Shown: one piece after another, positions 43,851 through 53,646 of the stretch
Numbering within the stretch: the stretch's first letter is position 1
Layout of the letters: each line of letters starts with the position of its first letter
Assembly: GCF_007713705.1 (NCBI RefSeq)
Contig: NZ_VMSJ01000001.1
Coordinates: forward strand, 992,001 to 1,056,000
Reading direction: 5' to 3'
Length of the DNA stretch: 64,000 nt
DNA from: Salinicoccus cyprini
Lineage (GTDB): Bacteria; Bacillota; Bacilli; Staphylococcales; Salinicoccaceae
Program-made: the position numbers and the translations under genes
Notes under the pieces: model-generated
Database searches by the model: none
What the model saw: the letters and a program-made list of their open reading frames with translations, nothing else
Told to the model about the DNA's origin: nothing

Positions 43851-44780
43851 TCAGTTGTTGCGGTAGTTGCTGCCTTCAAGCTGGACTTCGTCACAAAGTG
43901 ACCTCAGGCGCTCCATCATCCGGCGTGCCTTTGTTTCCTCTACGCCGTTCTCCTTCGTCCTGGCATAGCGGTATTCGAGATCCGCCATCGAATAGTTGGA
44001 GCTGACGAATGTCGGCAGGCCTTCGACCATGCGGTAGTGCAGTATGCCGGTCATGACTTCATCCCGCACCCACGGCGTGACGTCTTCGGCACCAAGATCA
44101 TCGAGCATGAGCACCTGGGCATTCTTGATCGTATTGAACTTGCTGTCCGTCGTGCCGTCCTTGAATCCCGCCTTCAGATCCCGGATGATTTCCGGTACAT
44201 AGACGATGATTGAAGATACCGACTGCTCCTTCAGTTCATTGGCAATACAGCCGAGCAGGTAGGATTTGCCGATGCCGAAGCTGCCGTGGATGTAAAGGCC
44301 CTTCGTTCCTGTACCATCGATGATCTTCTTGCTGGCCGCGATGGCTTTCATGATGATCTGCTGGCGGTTCGAATCGGGATCCAGGAAGACCGTCTCGAAT
44401 GTCGCATCTTTGACGTCTTTCGGCACATGATAGGATTCGATCATCTTCTCCTTCTCACGGAAGGCATCATCCTTTTTCTTGTTTGGACATGGTGTATGGA
44501 TGATATGGATTCTGCTCCCTCTGACATCTATCGAAGGGACATACCCCTGTGGATGATTGATGCACTGCCCGAGGGATGGGCAGTTCTCGCACGCCAATGA
44601 CTGCTCTGTATAGCGTTTAAGCTGCAGCAGATCATTTCTGATCATGGAGCGTGTGATTTCAAAATCGCTGTTTTCAATCAGCTCCACAATTCTCGGGTGC
44701 TGAATTAGAGATTCGTACAGTCTGTCATTGTTATCCTGTATTTTTTTATTGTTCTTTAAGAACTGGTTTATAGGTTCCAT
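43851..44780 (-). CDS. dnaI: Helicase loader DnaI
   Basis: 309 residues. N-terminal zinc-binding domain (CENCPSLGQC, HTPCPNKK) that contacts the replicative helicase, then an AAA+ domain with Walker A GSFGIGKS (about residue 165) and Walker B VLMLDDLGAE. Loads the DnaC-type helicase at the origin together with DnaB and DnaD. The ATG at 44780 has AGGTGA upstream; a GTG three codons earlier overlaps the dnaB stop as GTGA. Confidence 0.95.
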   Translation of the reverse strand: MEPINQFLKNNKKIQDNNDRLYESLIQHPRIVELIENSDFEITRSMIRNDLLQLKRYTEQSLACENCPSLGQCINHPQGYVPSIDVRGSRIHIIHTPCPNKKKDDAFREKEKMIESYHVPKDVKDATFETVFLDPDSNRQQIIMKAIAASKKIIDGTGTKGLYIHGSFGIGKSYLLGCIANELKEQSVSSIIVYVPEIIRDLKAGFKDGTTDSKFNTIKNAQVLMLDDLGAEDVTPWVRDEVMTGILHYRMVEGLPTFVSSNYSMADLEYRYARTKENGVEETKARRMMERLRSLCDEVQLEGSNYRNN

Positions 44781-44785
44781 CTGAA

Positions 44786-46123
44786 TCACCTGGATTTTCT
44801 AAAGTCATCTATCATTTTCTGGAGTTCCGGGTCGTCTTTTGCTGTCTTCTGGACTGCCCCTTTTTCAGGCACAGGCTTCTTGTCCACATCCGTCTTCGGT
44901 GCCGCCTGCTTCTTGTCATCCATCCATGCAGGCCTGCGTTCGCCCTGACGTTCCCGACTGTTGCGCTTCGTATTCCGCTGCTTTCTGAATTCCATGATGG
45001 ACTGGTATGCCTCCCTGGCCGAACGGATGCCCTTCTCCTCCCAGTCCCTTGCAATCTTCATCGTATATGGATAGTTCAGATTGCCTTCCTTCTGCTGGTA
45101 GACGTACTCGAGTAGGAGGTTGATGACGCCGTTCGGCAGACTCGTCTTGGCGATGATGTCCGTCACGAGCTTCAGATCACTGTCACTCGGCTGATGGTTC
45201 CGGATATCATTCAGCCGATCGAGCGGACTGATCGATTCAAGGCGCTCGATATAGGAATCACTGGAGTGCTTTGCTTCCTTCTGCTCGGGTTCGGCATCGG
45301 AGGATCTGATTGCAGGCAGTTTGCCCTTATGCTCTTTCTGGTAGTACTTTCTGGCCTCATATCTCAACTGCTCTTTATCAATGCCGGCATATTGTGTGGT
45401 TACAGGCAGCAGAATCTGCTTCATATCATATGCATTGAGGTTGAACAGCACGCTCAGTTTGACAATCAGCATCCGGACTTCCTTCGTGAAGAATGCACGG
45501 TCGATCCTTGTGCCTTTCAGGTGTGTAAAGAGGACATCAAAATCGAAATCATCAAGATCGATATTGGGGCCTGTTGAAACGTTGTCCTTTCTGAAGGAAT
45601 CTTCGGGAATACTGTATCCTTCCCCGTTCCCTGCCTGGAACACTTCCGTGAACTTCCGTGTCACTTCGGTGAAATGCTCAGGCTTCCGAGGATAGCACAG
45701 ACGGTCCTTCTTTCTTTTGTAGGCATCCGGACCGAGGTGGTTATGGAGATACAGGCTCAGCATCGGATCCTTGAAGAAGGCTTCCGGCGTCAGAGGCTGC
45801 AGCAGTTCATATATGAAAAGATCATCATGTGCTTCATCAGATACAAAGGATCTCACCAGACCGATGCCTTCCAGTTTCTCGAGTATTCTGGAGAAGCTGG
45901 ATAATGGCATGTTCAGTTCATCCATTATTTCCTTATGGAATCTGATTTCGAGTGCCTCATAGTATGCCGAAGATTCCTGAAGATATATATAGGCCATTGC
46001 TGCGTCCTGATGGATGAGCGGAAGATACAGCTCGTTCAGGACATTGAGATGGGACTTTTCAAAAGCAGCAGGGTTATAGACCATGAATTCGGTATTCGGC
46101 TTCAGCCGCTCATTGAAGTTCAT
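44786..46123 (-). CDS. dnaB: Replication initiation and membrane attachment protein DnaB
   Basis: 445 residues. Firmicute DnaB (not the helicase of that name in E. coli). N-terminal winged-helix region with [28 protein letters not shown], and a DnaB/DnaD-type YxxxIxxxW-like helix pair near [18 protein letters not shown] (about 360). The C-terminal tail is basic and disordered, with [13 protein letters not shown]. Ends six bases before dnaI and overlaps nrdR by 14 bases. Confidence 0.93.
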   Translation of the reverse strand: MNFNERLKPNTEFMVYNPAAFEKSHLNVLNELYLPLIHQDAAMAYIYLQESSAYYEALEIRFHKEIMDELNMPLSSFSRILEKLEGIGLVRSFVSDEAHDDLFIYELLQPLTPEAFFKDPMLSLYLHNHLGPDAYKRKKDRLCYPRKPEHFTEVTRKFTEVFQAGNGEGYSIPEDSFRKDNVSTGPNIDLDDFDFDVLFTHLKGTRIDRAFFTKEVRMLIVKLSVLFNLNAYDMKQILLPVTTQYAGIDKEQLRYEARKYYQKEHKGKLPAIRSSDAEPEQKEAKHSSDSYIERLESISPLDRLNDIRNHQPSDSDLKLVTDIIAKTSLPNGVINLLLEYVYQQKEGNLNYPYTMKIARDWEEKGIRSAREAYQSIMEFRKQRNTKRNSRERQGERRPAWMDDKKQAAPKTDVDKKPVPEKGAVQKTAKDDPELQKMIDDFRKSR

Positions 46124-46583
46124 CGTCATCCCTGCCTTTGGCCAGATGATTCAATGTATCCATCAGCTGATCGATATCCTTGAATTCCTTATATACGGAG
46201 GCGAACCGGACGTAGGCCACCTGATCCAGTGTAATCAGCTCCTGCATGACAAATTCACCGATTTCATTGCTTGTGATTTCTGCTTTATTCAGATTTCTGA
46301 GCGCAGACTCTATGCGCGCAGTCGTTTTTTCAAGTGCTTCATATGGTATCGGACGTTTCTCGCATGCTCTCAGCAGTCCATCCATGAGCTTCTCGCGGCT
46401 GAAGACTTCCCTGTTTCCATCCTTCTTGACAACGACGAGGGGGGACAGTTCCATCCGTTCGAAAGTAGTGAACCGGAATCCGCAGTTCTCGCATTCCCTC
46501 CGCCTGCGTATGGCGGACACCTCATCCGTATGTCTGGAATCGATGACCCTGGAACTTGTCTGATGGCAGTTTGGACATTTCAT
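46110..46583 (-). CDS. nrdR: Transcriptional repressor NrdR
   Basis: 157 residues. Zinc ribbon with Cys3, Cys6, Cys31 and Cys34, then an ATP-cone domain ([30 protein letters not shown]) that senses ATP/dATP and represses ribonucleotide reductase genes. First gene of nrdR-dnaB-dnaI, the same order as in Staphylococcus. Confidence 0.97.
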   Translation of the reverse strand: MKCPNCHQTSSRVIDSRHTDEVSAIRRRRECENCGFRFTTFERMELSPLVVVKKDGNREVFSREKLMDGLLRACEKRPIPYEALEKTTARIESALRNLNKAEITSNEIGEFVMQELITLDQVAYVRFASVYKEFKDIDQLMDTLNHLAKGRDDDELQ

Positions 46584-46640
46584 ATGACCACCTCACTTCT
46601 CAAGGATTAGTATACCATTATAATATATTACGCATAAAAA

Positions 46641-46664
46641 AAGAAGAAACATCAGTTTCTTCTT
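46641..46664 (-). terminator. Terminator after gapB
   Basis: 10-bp stem AAGAAGAAAC/GTTTCTTCTT (46641-46650 with 46655-46664), T-rich on both sides. Confidence 0.75.
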
Positions 46665-46675
46665 TTCAGATACCA

Positions 46676-47680
46676 CTATAGACTGTTGGCAATTTTCCCT
46701 GCCAGTTCCACAACCCGTGTGGAATATCCCCATTCGTTATCGTACCATGCCAGCACCTTCACTTTATTGTCATCCATGACCATCGTCAGCGAGGCATCAA
46801 CGATGGAGCTCCTGCTGTCGGTATTGAAGTCGCTCGATACGAGCGGCGCGTCGGTGATGCCGAGTATGCCGGAAAGCTCACCCTCCGACTGCTTCTCGAA
46901 TGCTTCGTTCAGCTGTGCCTTCGTCACCGGTGTATCAAGATCGACAACAAGGTCGACAAGCGACACATTCGATACGGGCACACGCAGTGCCAGGCCATGC
47001 AGCTTGCCATTCAGCTGGGGCAGTACGACACCGAGCGCCTTTGCAGCACCGGTGGATGTCGGAATGATGTTGTCCCCGCATGAACGTGCCCTGCGCAGAT
47101 CCTTATGCGGGTTGTCGATGTTCTTCTGATCATTCGTATAGGCGTGCACAGTCGTCATCAGACCATTTTTGATGCCGAAGGCGTCATCCAGCACTTTTGC
47201 GACTGGTGCCAGACAGTTCGTCGTACAGGAAGCATTGGAAAATACATCATATGTATCAAGGTCCAGCGCTTCATCATTTACGCCGAGCACAATCGTCTGG
47301 ACATCTCCGCCTTTCGATGGTGCGGTAAGGAGTACTTTCTTTGCGCCTGCCCTTACGTGTGCACTTGCCTTGTCACCATGGTTGAATGCTCCGGTTGCCT
47401 CTATCACAAGATCGACACCAAGCGATCCCCATGGAAGATTTTCAGGATTTCTTTCACTTGTGAGCTGGATCTTCTTGCCGTCGATGACAAGTCCGTCTTC
47501 TTTTGCTTCAACCTTCTTATCCCACTTGCCGTGTGTCGTATCGTAGTTGAGAAGATGTGCAATTGTTTCTGCAGGATAGCTTGCATTCACTGCGACGAGT
47601 TCGACATCATCAGAGGCAGCGGCAATGCGGAACACCATTCTGCCGATTCTTCCAAGACCGTTAATCGCTACTTTTTTCAT
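46676..47680 (-). CDS. gapB: Glyceraldehyde-3-phosphate dehydrogenase, gluconeogenic GapB type
   Basis: 334 residues. NAD(P)-binding GLGRIGRMVFR, catalytic Cys in SNASCTTNCLAPVAK (about residue 152) and substrate motif TSTGAAKALGVVLP. The sequence follows S. aureus GapB rather than GapA (AVNASYPAETIAHLLNYD). This type uses NADP and runs toward glucose. Two apparent CcpN operators lie just upstream (47695-47727). The start is the ATG with AGGGG eight bases before it; an ATG two codons upstream is too close to that site. Confidence 0.93.
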   Translation of the reverse strand: MKKVAINGLGRIGRMVFRIAAASDDVELVAVNASYPAETIAHLLNYDTTHGKWDKKVEAKEDGLVIDGKKIQLTSERNPENLPWGSLGVDLVIEATGAFNHGDKASAHVRAGAKKVLLTAPSKGGDVQTIVLGVNDEALDLDTYDVFSNASCTTNCLAPVAKVLDDAFGIKNGLMTTVHAYTNDQKNIDNPHKDLRRARSCGDNIIPTSTGAAKALGVVLPQLNGKLHGLALRVPVSNVSLVDLVVDLDTPVTKAQLNEAFEKQSEGELSGILGITDAPLVSSDFNTDSRSSIVDASLTMVMDDNKVKVLAWYDNEWGYSTRVVELAGKIANSL

Positions 47681-47694
47681 GACCATTGCCCCTT

Positions 47695-47727
47695 TATGCT
47701 ATACTTTTCAATAATTAGTATAACATA
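47695..47727 (-). promoter_or_regulatory. Two inverted CcpN-type operators upstream of gapB
   Basis: TATGCTATACT on the plus strand (47695-47705) and TATGTTATACT on the minus strand (47717-47727) each fit the CcpN consensus TRTGHYATAYW at every position. They face each other 22 bases apart centre to centre, and a likely -10 (TATACT) lies inside the upstream box. In B. subtilis CcpN represses gapB and pckA in the presence of glucose; the same role here is inferred. Confidence 0.65.
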
Positions 47728-47764
47728 ATGACCTGCAATTTAAAGCAGTATTTCATATAAAATA

Positions 47765-48355
47765 TCACTTTTCCAGATTGGACAGGAAGTCATCTATCTG
47801 GCTGAAAAGATCCGCTTTCGAGCCATTGTTATCAAGCACTTCAGTACTTCTCTCCCTTTTTTCCGACAGCGGCATCTGGCTGTTGATCCGGGCGAGCGCT
47901 TCGGACCGGTCGAAGTCATTCCGCGCCATCAGCCGCTCGATCTGCGTCTCCTGATCAACGTATACTGTCAATGTGATGTCACATTGACGATCGAGACCGT
48001 TTTCGAAAAGGAGCGGGATATCCAGAAAGACGTGGCTCACAGAAAGCGCCTTTTCCTTATCCCTGTCCATCATCCTGCGGACTTCCGGATGTACGAGACG
48101 ATTCAGCACTTCCCTTTCCCTGCTGTCGTTGAAGACGATGGCACCGAGCTTTTTGCGGTCGATTTCACCATCTTCCCCGATGATGCTGCTGCCGAAATGC
48201 TCGACGATGCCCGGATATGCGGGGCCATCCTTCTGTGTCGACTGCCTTGCATAGACATCCGCATCAAGGATGGGATACCCTTTTTCTCTGATATAGTCGG
48301 CGGCGGTCGACTTGCCGCTTGCAATGCCGCCTGTAAGTCCAATTACCTGGTTCAT
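47765..48355 (-). CDS. coaE: Dephospho-CoA kinase
   Basis: 196 residues. P-loop GGIASGKS at 9-16, DADVYARQ (substrate acid), LVHPEVRRMM and HVFLDIPLLFENGLD. Last step of coenzyme A synthesis. Starts four bases after the mutM stop with AGAGGTG as ribosome site. Confidence 0.97.
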   Translation of the reverse strand: MNQVIGLTGGIASGKSTAADYIREKGYPILDADVYARQSTQKDGPAYPGIVEHFGSSIIGEDGEIDRKKLGAIVFNDSREREVLNRLVHPEVRRMMDRDKEKALSVSHVFLDIPLLFENGLDRQCDITLTVYVDQETQIERLMARNDFDRSEALARINSQMPLSEKRERSTEVLDNNGSKADLFSQIDDFLSNLEK

Positions 48356-48359
48356 TGTT

Positions 48360-49229
48360 TCACCTCTGACATCTAGTGCAATAGAATGTATTTCTTGTCG
48401 CTATCGTCTTCGTCCTGATTGGACCGCCGCATGCCCGGCACGTCTTTTTCTGGTAGATGTTGAAACGGTCCTGCATGCTGCCTTTTTCACCGGATACGCC
48501 TCTATAGTCGGAGATGGTCGAACCGCCGCTTTCTATGGAAAGGTTGAAGACGTCGGTAATGGCCCGATGGAGATCCACCAGCCTTGCGACGGACACATTG
48601 CCTGCTTTTCGTGTCGGCAGTATGCCCGCTGTGAACAGTGCTTCCGATGCATAGATGTTCCCGACACCGGGTATGACCGAGCTGTCCATAATCACCGCTT
48701 TGATCGCCTTATTGCTGTTCGCCGGTGCTTTCGCCCTGTCCAGGAACTCAGGCAGGCTATCTGGATCCGTATACTCCACCGCCATGCGCGTAAATGGTGG
48801 GAAATCCCCCATTCTGCCTACCGTGGCCATTTCCCCGAACCGCCTGATATCACAGTAGATCAGCGCACGTCCATCTGCAAGCCTGAAGACGACCTGCCAG
48901 TGCTTGCGGTAGTTCGCATCCGTGATCGACTCGACCGAGTCTCGGACAAAGTAGGCGCCCGACATTCCAAGATGCGAAATCATATGGAACACTTCACCTG
49001 ATTTCTCCATTATGAAATACAAGTACTTGCCACGCCGGCCGATCTTTCTGATTGCCGCACCATGGACACGGGGACCGAATGCCCCAAGGTCTTCCTTGAC
49101 GATGGTTCTCCGCCCAATCTGATGTCCATTTACTACAAAATCGGAAAACGCCACTGCTTCGATAGTAACGCCTTCCACTTCTTGGGCCAGGGCACGCCTG
49201 ACCAGTTCCACTTCCGGTAGTTCCGGCAT
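48360..49229 (-). CDS. mutM: Formamidopyrimidine-DNA glycosylase
   Basis: 289 residues. Catalytic N-terminal PELPEVE, central helix-two-turn-helix (VIPGVGNIYASEALF) and C-terminal zinc finger (CRACGGPIRTKTIATRNTFYCTRC). Removes 8-oxoguanine and nicks the abasic site. Lies eight bases after polA. Confidence 0.97.
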   Translation of the reverse strand: MPELPEVELVRRALAQEVEGVTIEAVAFSDFVVNGHQIGRRTIVKEDLGAFGPRVHGAAIRKIGRRGKYLYFIMEKSGEVFHMISHLGMSGAYFVRDSVESITDANYRKHWQVVFRLADGRALIYCDIRRFGEMATVGRMGDFPPFTRMAVEYTDPDSLPEFLDRAKAPANSNKAIKAVIMDSSVIPGVGNIYASEALFTAGILPTRKAGNVSVARLVDLHRAITDVFNLSIESGGSTISDYRGVSGEKGSMQDRFNIYQKKTCRACGGPIRTKTIATRNTFYCTRCQR

Positions 49230-49237
49230 ATTTCCAC

Positions 49238-51838
49238 CTACTTCACTTCATACCAATCGCTGCCATATCCATAGTCCACTTTGAGTGGCACCGAGAGTGC
49301 CATTGCATTCTCCATAATATCCTTGATGACCGGGATGAATGCTTCCACTTCTTCCTCCGGAACATCAAAAATCAGCTCATCGTGGATCTGCAGCAGCAAT
49401 TCGGCATTGAATTTCTGTGCTTCTTCCGATTGTTCGTATTTTACCATGGCGAGTTTGATTATATCTGCTGCACTTCCCTGGATCGGCGAGTTCATGGCTG
49501 TCCGTTCAGCAAAGCTCTTTGCGTTGAAATTGCGGCTCTGGATATCCGGGATATACCTTCTGCGGTTGAGCAGCGTCTTCACATAGCCATCGCGTCTGGC
49601 ATCCTGGATGATGGATTTCATGAACATCTTGACTTCGGGGAAGGAATCCAGATAGTTGTCGATGAACGTCTTGGCTTCTTTTCTTGTAATGCCAAGGTTC
49701 TGGCTCAGTCCATAGTCGCTGATGCCATAGACGATACCGAAGTTGACCGCCTTTGCGTTCCTTCTCATATCACTGGTGACATCTTCCCGTTCCACACCGA
49801 AGACTTCCATGGCAGTCTTTGTATGAATATCGGTATCACTTGTAAAGGCGCTGGTCATGGTCTCATCACCGGTGATGTGTGCAAGCACCCTGAGCTCGAT
49901 CTGCGAATAGTCGAGCGCCAGCAGTACGTGGTCGTCACTTTTCGGTACGAATGCCTTTCTGATCCGTCGGCCTTCATCGATGCGTATCGGTATGTTCTGA
50001 AGGTTTGGCTCGACTGAAGACAGCCGGCCCGTCTGTGCCAGAGTCTGGTTGAAGCGTGTATGGATTCTGGAATCCTCCTTGATCTCGCCCTGCAGTCCGA
50101 TGACATATGTCGACTGGAGTTTGGACAGTGAACGGTAGTCCAGAAGATAGCTGACAATCTCATGCCTGCTCTGCAGCTCTTCCAGTACATCGACGGCAGT
50201 GGAATAGCCTGTCTTGGTCTTCTTGATGACGGGCAGATCCAGCTTCTCGAAAAGAACGATGCCAAGCTGTTTGGGAGAATTGATGTTGAATTCCTCTCCT
50301 GCGAGTTCATATATTTTTCCTTCAATTTCAACAAGGCGTTCCTTTATTTCACTTTCCATATCCCGAAGACGTCCAGCATCCACTGTGATGCCGCGGTATT
50401 CCATGCCGGACAGCACTTTTGCCAGTGGAATCTCAAGGTCCTTCCAAAGGTCATACATGTCATCTTCCTTGAGCGATTCCGCCATCAGTGGTCCGACATG
50501 ATGTACTGCCATGACTTTATCCATCAGGAACTTTTCATGCACTTCCCCTGTCGGCTGCTTGGCATTACGTCCCTTGCCGTAATGGAAGTCGTCACTGTCT
50601 ATATTGACATTGAACTGGCCGACAGTCTCTGCTGCATCGATGATTTTCTTTGATGGATCGAGCAGGAAGCTGCCAAGCATGATATCCGTATCAAAGTCTT
50701 CGAAATGAATGCCCAGGTGCTTTAGAAGACCCATCTGGCGCTTTATATCGTAGACATTGATGGTATCTCTCGACTTGAGGAACTGCTGCAGTTTGGTCTG
50801 ATCCACATCTTCGACCTTGCTGATGAAGGTTCTTACTCCGTCTGTGACGGCGATATCCTCGGGTCCATTTACCAGATAATTATCTGCACGGACTTCAAGA
50901 TGGAAGGAGACGTCTGCATCGAGCTGATCCAGTGCATCGACACGTTCCGATTCAAATTCCTTCTTATCCTCCGCCTCGGAAGCCTCCATATTCTTCAGCA
51001 GAGACTCGAATTCGAGCTCTTTGAAGATTGCATATTTCTCTTCTTCATTTTCATTGGTGAACAGAAGGGAATCCATATCGAAATCAAGCGGCACTTCCCG
51101 GTAGATGGTTGCGAGCGACTTGCTCATCAATGCATCCTCTCTATGTTCCGTCAGGTTCTCCTTCAGCTTCTTCCCTTTGACGCCTTCCAGATTTTCAAGC
51201 ACTGCTTCGACAGACCCATGTTCACCGAGCAGTTTAAGTGCCGTCTTCTCCCCTACACCCGGCACACCTGGAATATTATCGGACTTATCGCCCATCAGCC
51301 CTTTCAAATCTATGATCTGCTCGGGCGCGAGTCCGTATATTTCCTGGATGTGTTCCGGTGTATACCGGTCTATGTCGGATATGCCTTTTTTCGTGTAATG
51401 GATGACTGTATTTTCACTGGCCAGCTGGGTCAAGTCCTTATCACCTGTGATGATGATGGTCTGGAACCCTTCTTCATCCGCTTTTCTGCTGAGCGTACCG
51501 ATGATGTCATCGGCTTCATACTCCTCCGCTTCATACCGTTTGATGCCGTATGCATCAATCAGACGCCGTATCGGTGCGAACTGCTCACCCAGTTCAGGCG
51601 GCGTCTTCTGTCTGCCCCCTTTATACTCCTCATACTGCTTGTGTCTGAAAGTCGATTTGCCTGCATCAAAGGCGACAAGAAAGTGCGTCGGCGCCTCTTC
51701 CTCTATCAGCTTCTCAAGAAGCCTGGCATAACCGAAGATGGCGTTCGTGTGGAGCCCGCTCTGATTGCTCAGCAGCGGCAGCCCGTAGAATGCACGAAAC
51801 GCCATACTGTTGCCGTCTATCAGTATCAGTTTCTTCAT
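49238..51838 (-). CDS. polA: DNA polymerase I
   Basis: 866 residues. N-terminal 5' nuclease domain (LIDGNSMAFRAFY, AEEYEADDIIGTL, DLKGLMGDKSDNIPGVPGVGEKTA). The middle domain has lost the proofreading acidic residues (HLEV where FDTET is usual), as in other Gram-positive PolA. The polymerase domain shows ALDYSQIELRVLAHITGD (motif A), RRNAKAVNFGIVYGIS (motif B) and QIHDELIFDVP (motif C). Heads polA-mutM-coaE. Confidence 0.97.
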   Translation of the reverse strand: MKKLILIDGNSMAFRAFYGLPLLSNQSGLHTNAIFGYARLLEKLIEEEAPTHFLVAFDAGKSTFRHKQYEEYKGGRQKTPPELGEQFAPIRRLIDAYGIKRYEAEEYEADDIIGTLSRKADEEGFQTIIITGDKDLTQLASENTVIHYTKKGISDIDRYTPEHIQEIYGLAPEQIIDLKGLMGDKSDNIPGVPGVGEKTALKLLGEHGSVEAVLENLEGVKGKKLKENLTEHREDALMSKSLATIYREVPLDFDMDSLLFTNENEEEKYAIFKELEFESLLKNMEASEAEDKKEFESERVDALDQLDADVSFHLEVRADNYLVNGPEDIAVTDGVRTFISKVEDVDQTKLQQFLKSRDTINVYDIKRQMGLLKHLGIHFEDFDTDIMLGSFLLDPSKKIIDAAETVGQFNVNIDSDDFHYGKGRNAKQPTGEVHEKFLMDKVMAVHHVGPLMAESLKEDDMYDLWKDLEIPLAKVLSGMEYRGITVDAGRLRDMESEIKERLVEIEGKIYELAGEEFNINSPKQLGIVLFEKLDLPVIKKTKTGYSTAVDVLEELQSRHEIVSYLLDYRSLSKLQSTYVIGLQGEIKEDSRIHTRFNQTLAQTGRLSSVEPNLQNIPIRIDEGRRIRKAFVPKSDDHVLLALDYSQIELRVLAHITGDETMTSAFTSDTDIHTKTAMEVFGVEREDVTSDMRRNAKAVNFGIVYGISDYGLSQNLGITRKEAKTFIDNYLDSFPEVKMFMKSIIQDARRDGYVKTLLNRRRYIPDIQSRNFNAKSFAERTAMNSPIQGSAADIIKLAMVKYEQSEEAQKFNAELLLQIHDELIFDVPEEEVEAFIPVIKDIMENAMALSVPLKVDYGYGSDWYEVK

Positions 51839-51936
51839 TTCCCTATCTCCTCTCTATCGAAATGATCCGACCGTCCGTTACCAGTCTCTCCATAATCAGA
51901 TTATACATTTCCATACCGGTTTAATCCATAAATAAA

Positions 51937-51956
51937 GGCACAGCGATTGCTGTGCC
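51937..51956 (-). terminator. Terminator after the AbgT-family transporter
   Basis: 8-bp stem GGCACAGC/GCTGTGCC (51937-51944 with 51949-51956) and TTTATTTAT on the minus strand. Confidence 0.75.
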
Positions 51957-51964
51957 CTTCATAA

Positions 51965-53542
51965 TTATCCAGCGTATTCGATTGGTGCATTCGGTCCGAG
52001 TGGAATGCCGAACAGCATCCACACAATCAGCATGATCGCCCAGGAGACGAAGAAGAAGATGGAGTATGGCAGCATGACGGAAATCAGCGTACCAATCCCG
52101 ATATTTCTATCGTACTGCTGCGCGAATGCAATGATGATTGCAAAGTAGGTCATGAGCGGTGTAATGATGTTGGTTGAAGAATCCGCCACACGATATGCCA
52201 TTGTCGTGAGCTCCGGAGAATAGCCGAGCTGCATCAGTATCGGCACGAATATCGGTGCCATCATCGCCCATTTCGCACTCGCACTACCAATGAACAGGTT
52301 GACGATTGCAGTGACAAGCATGAAGCCGATGATCAGCGGAATACCAGTCAGATTCAGTGTTTCAAGCAGTTCGGCGCCGTATACACCGATTACCAGTCCG
52401 ATATTGGATTCAGCAAAGTATGCAACGAATTGACCGGCCGTGAATGCCAGCACGATGAACATGCCCATTGCTGCCATCGTTTTCGTCATCTGGTCTGCAA
52501 CATCCTTGTCATTTCTGATGGATTTTGTAATCAGCCCATAGACAAGACCCGGAATGAAGAAAAGAATCGCTATGATCGGTACCAGTCCGTCACTCATGAA
52601 TGGTGACTGGATGATCTGATCCATATATCCGCCCACTGCCTCTTCCCCTCGCATTGGCGAGTTCGGCAGTACGACAAGCAGTGATGCAAGCAGTGCACCG
52701 ACTACCATTGAGATGATTGCCCAGGTCAGCCCTTTCTTTTCAACCGGTTCAAGTGGATTCATTTCATCCGTATTGTCGACTGCTTCCTGATCGGCATTTT
52801 TTGAGTCGAACTTGCCGAGTCTCGGCTCGACAATCTTATCGGATACAAACCAGCCGACAAGTGTAAGCAGGAATACACTGACGAAAATGAAGTAGTAGTT
52901 CATTGCAACGTTCATACCTTCAGCATACTGCGGATCAAGAACTGCAGCTGCAGCAATCGTCAGTTCGGACAGCAGGGCGTCCGTTCCGCTCAGCAGCAGG
53001 TTGGCTGAAAACCCTGCAGAGACCCCGGCAAATGCTGCGGCCAGACCGGCAAGCGGGTGCCTGCCAAGTGCCAGATAGAGTACAGCACCGAGCGGTGGCA
53101 GTACAACGTAGCCTGCATCGGATGCAAGTGAAGACATGATACCGGCAAACACAAGACCGGCAGTGATCAGCTGGTTCGGTATTGCCAGGACAAACCCGCG
53201 CAGCGCTGCACTGATCAGTCCTGAACGTTCAGCGACACCAATTCCAAGCATGGTCATGAGTACAACACCAAGCGGTGCAAAGTTGATGAAATTCTCTGTC
53301 ATGCTGGAGAATATGTAGCTGATGCCTTCTCCGTTCAGCAGGTTATTGACTGAAACAGCACCTTGATCCTCCGCCGGATGCTCGACTGTGATTTCAAGCA
53401 TCGACAGGATTGCCGAAGCGATAAGTGTAAGCCCTGCAAGCAGTGCAAAAAGTGTCACCGGATGCGGCAGCTTGTTACCCAGCCATTCGACAAAATCAAG
53501 GAATTTTTGAAAGATACCATTTTTCTTTCTACCATTTTCCAT
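51965..53542 (-). CDS. AbgT-family transporter
   Basis: 525 residues with about 11-13 membrane helices. Signatures of the AbgT (p-aminobenzoyl-glutamate transport) family: ADSSTNIITPLMTYFAI in the C-terminal half and APLGVVLMTMLGIGVAERSGLI in the N-terminal half. Family members import aminobenzoyl-glutamate or export sulfonamides; the substrate here is not known. The cytoplasmic N-terminus (MENGRKKNGIFQKFLDFVEW) is short. It sits between polA and mdh, where Bacillus and Staphylococcus carry phoPR. Confidence 0.9.
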   Translation of the reverse strand: MENGRKKNGIFQKFLDFVEWLGNKLPHPVTLFALLAGLTLIASAILSMLEITVEHPAEDQGAVSVNNLLNGEGISYIFSSMTENFINFAPLGVVLMTMLGIGVAERSGLISAALRGFVLAIPNQLITAGLVFAGIMSSLASDAGYVVLPPLGAVLYLALGRHPLAGLAAAFAGVSAGFSANLLLSGTDALLSELTIAAAAVLDPQYAEGMNVAMNYYFIFVSVFLLTLVGWFVSDKIVEPRLGKFDSKNADQEAVDNTDEMNPLEPVEKKGLTWAIISMVVGALLASLLVVLPNSPMRGEEAVGGYMDQIIQSPFMSDGLVPIIAILFFIPGLVYGLITKSIRNDKDVADQMTKTMAAMGMFIVLAFTAGQFVAYFAESNIGLVIGVYGAELLETLNLTGIPLIIGFMLVTAIVNLFIGSASAKWAMMAPIFVPILMQLGYSPELTTMAYRVADSSTNIITPLMTYFAIIIAFAQQYDRNIGIGTLISVMLPYSIFFFVSWAIMLIVWMLFGIPLGPNAPIEYAG

Positions 53543-53587
53543 TCCTAAAATTCCCTCCCATTTATTTATAGATTTTTGAAAATTGAA

Positions 53588-53612
53588 AAAGGCCACCATG
53601 AAGGCAGCCTTT
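53588..53612 (-). terminator. Terminator after mdh
   Basis: 10-bp stem including two G-T pairs (53588-53597 with 53603-53612), then TTTTTCAATTTT on the minus strand. Confidence 0.7.
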
Positions 53613-53646
53613 CCAGTATAATACCCGTACTTGAATTTTACAAATA

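Noticed and set aside
49238-51838. Loss of proofreading residues in DNA polymerase I as a novelty
   Set aside because: Known general feature of Gram-positive PolA.
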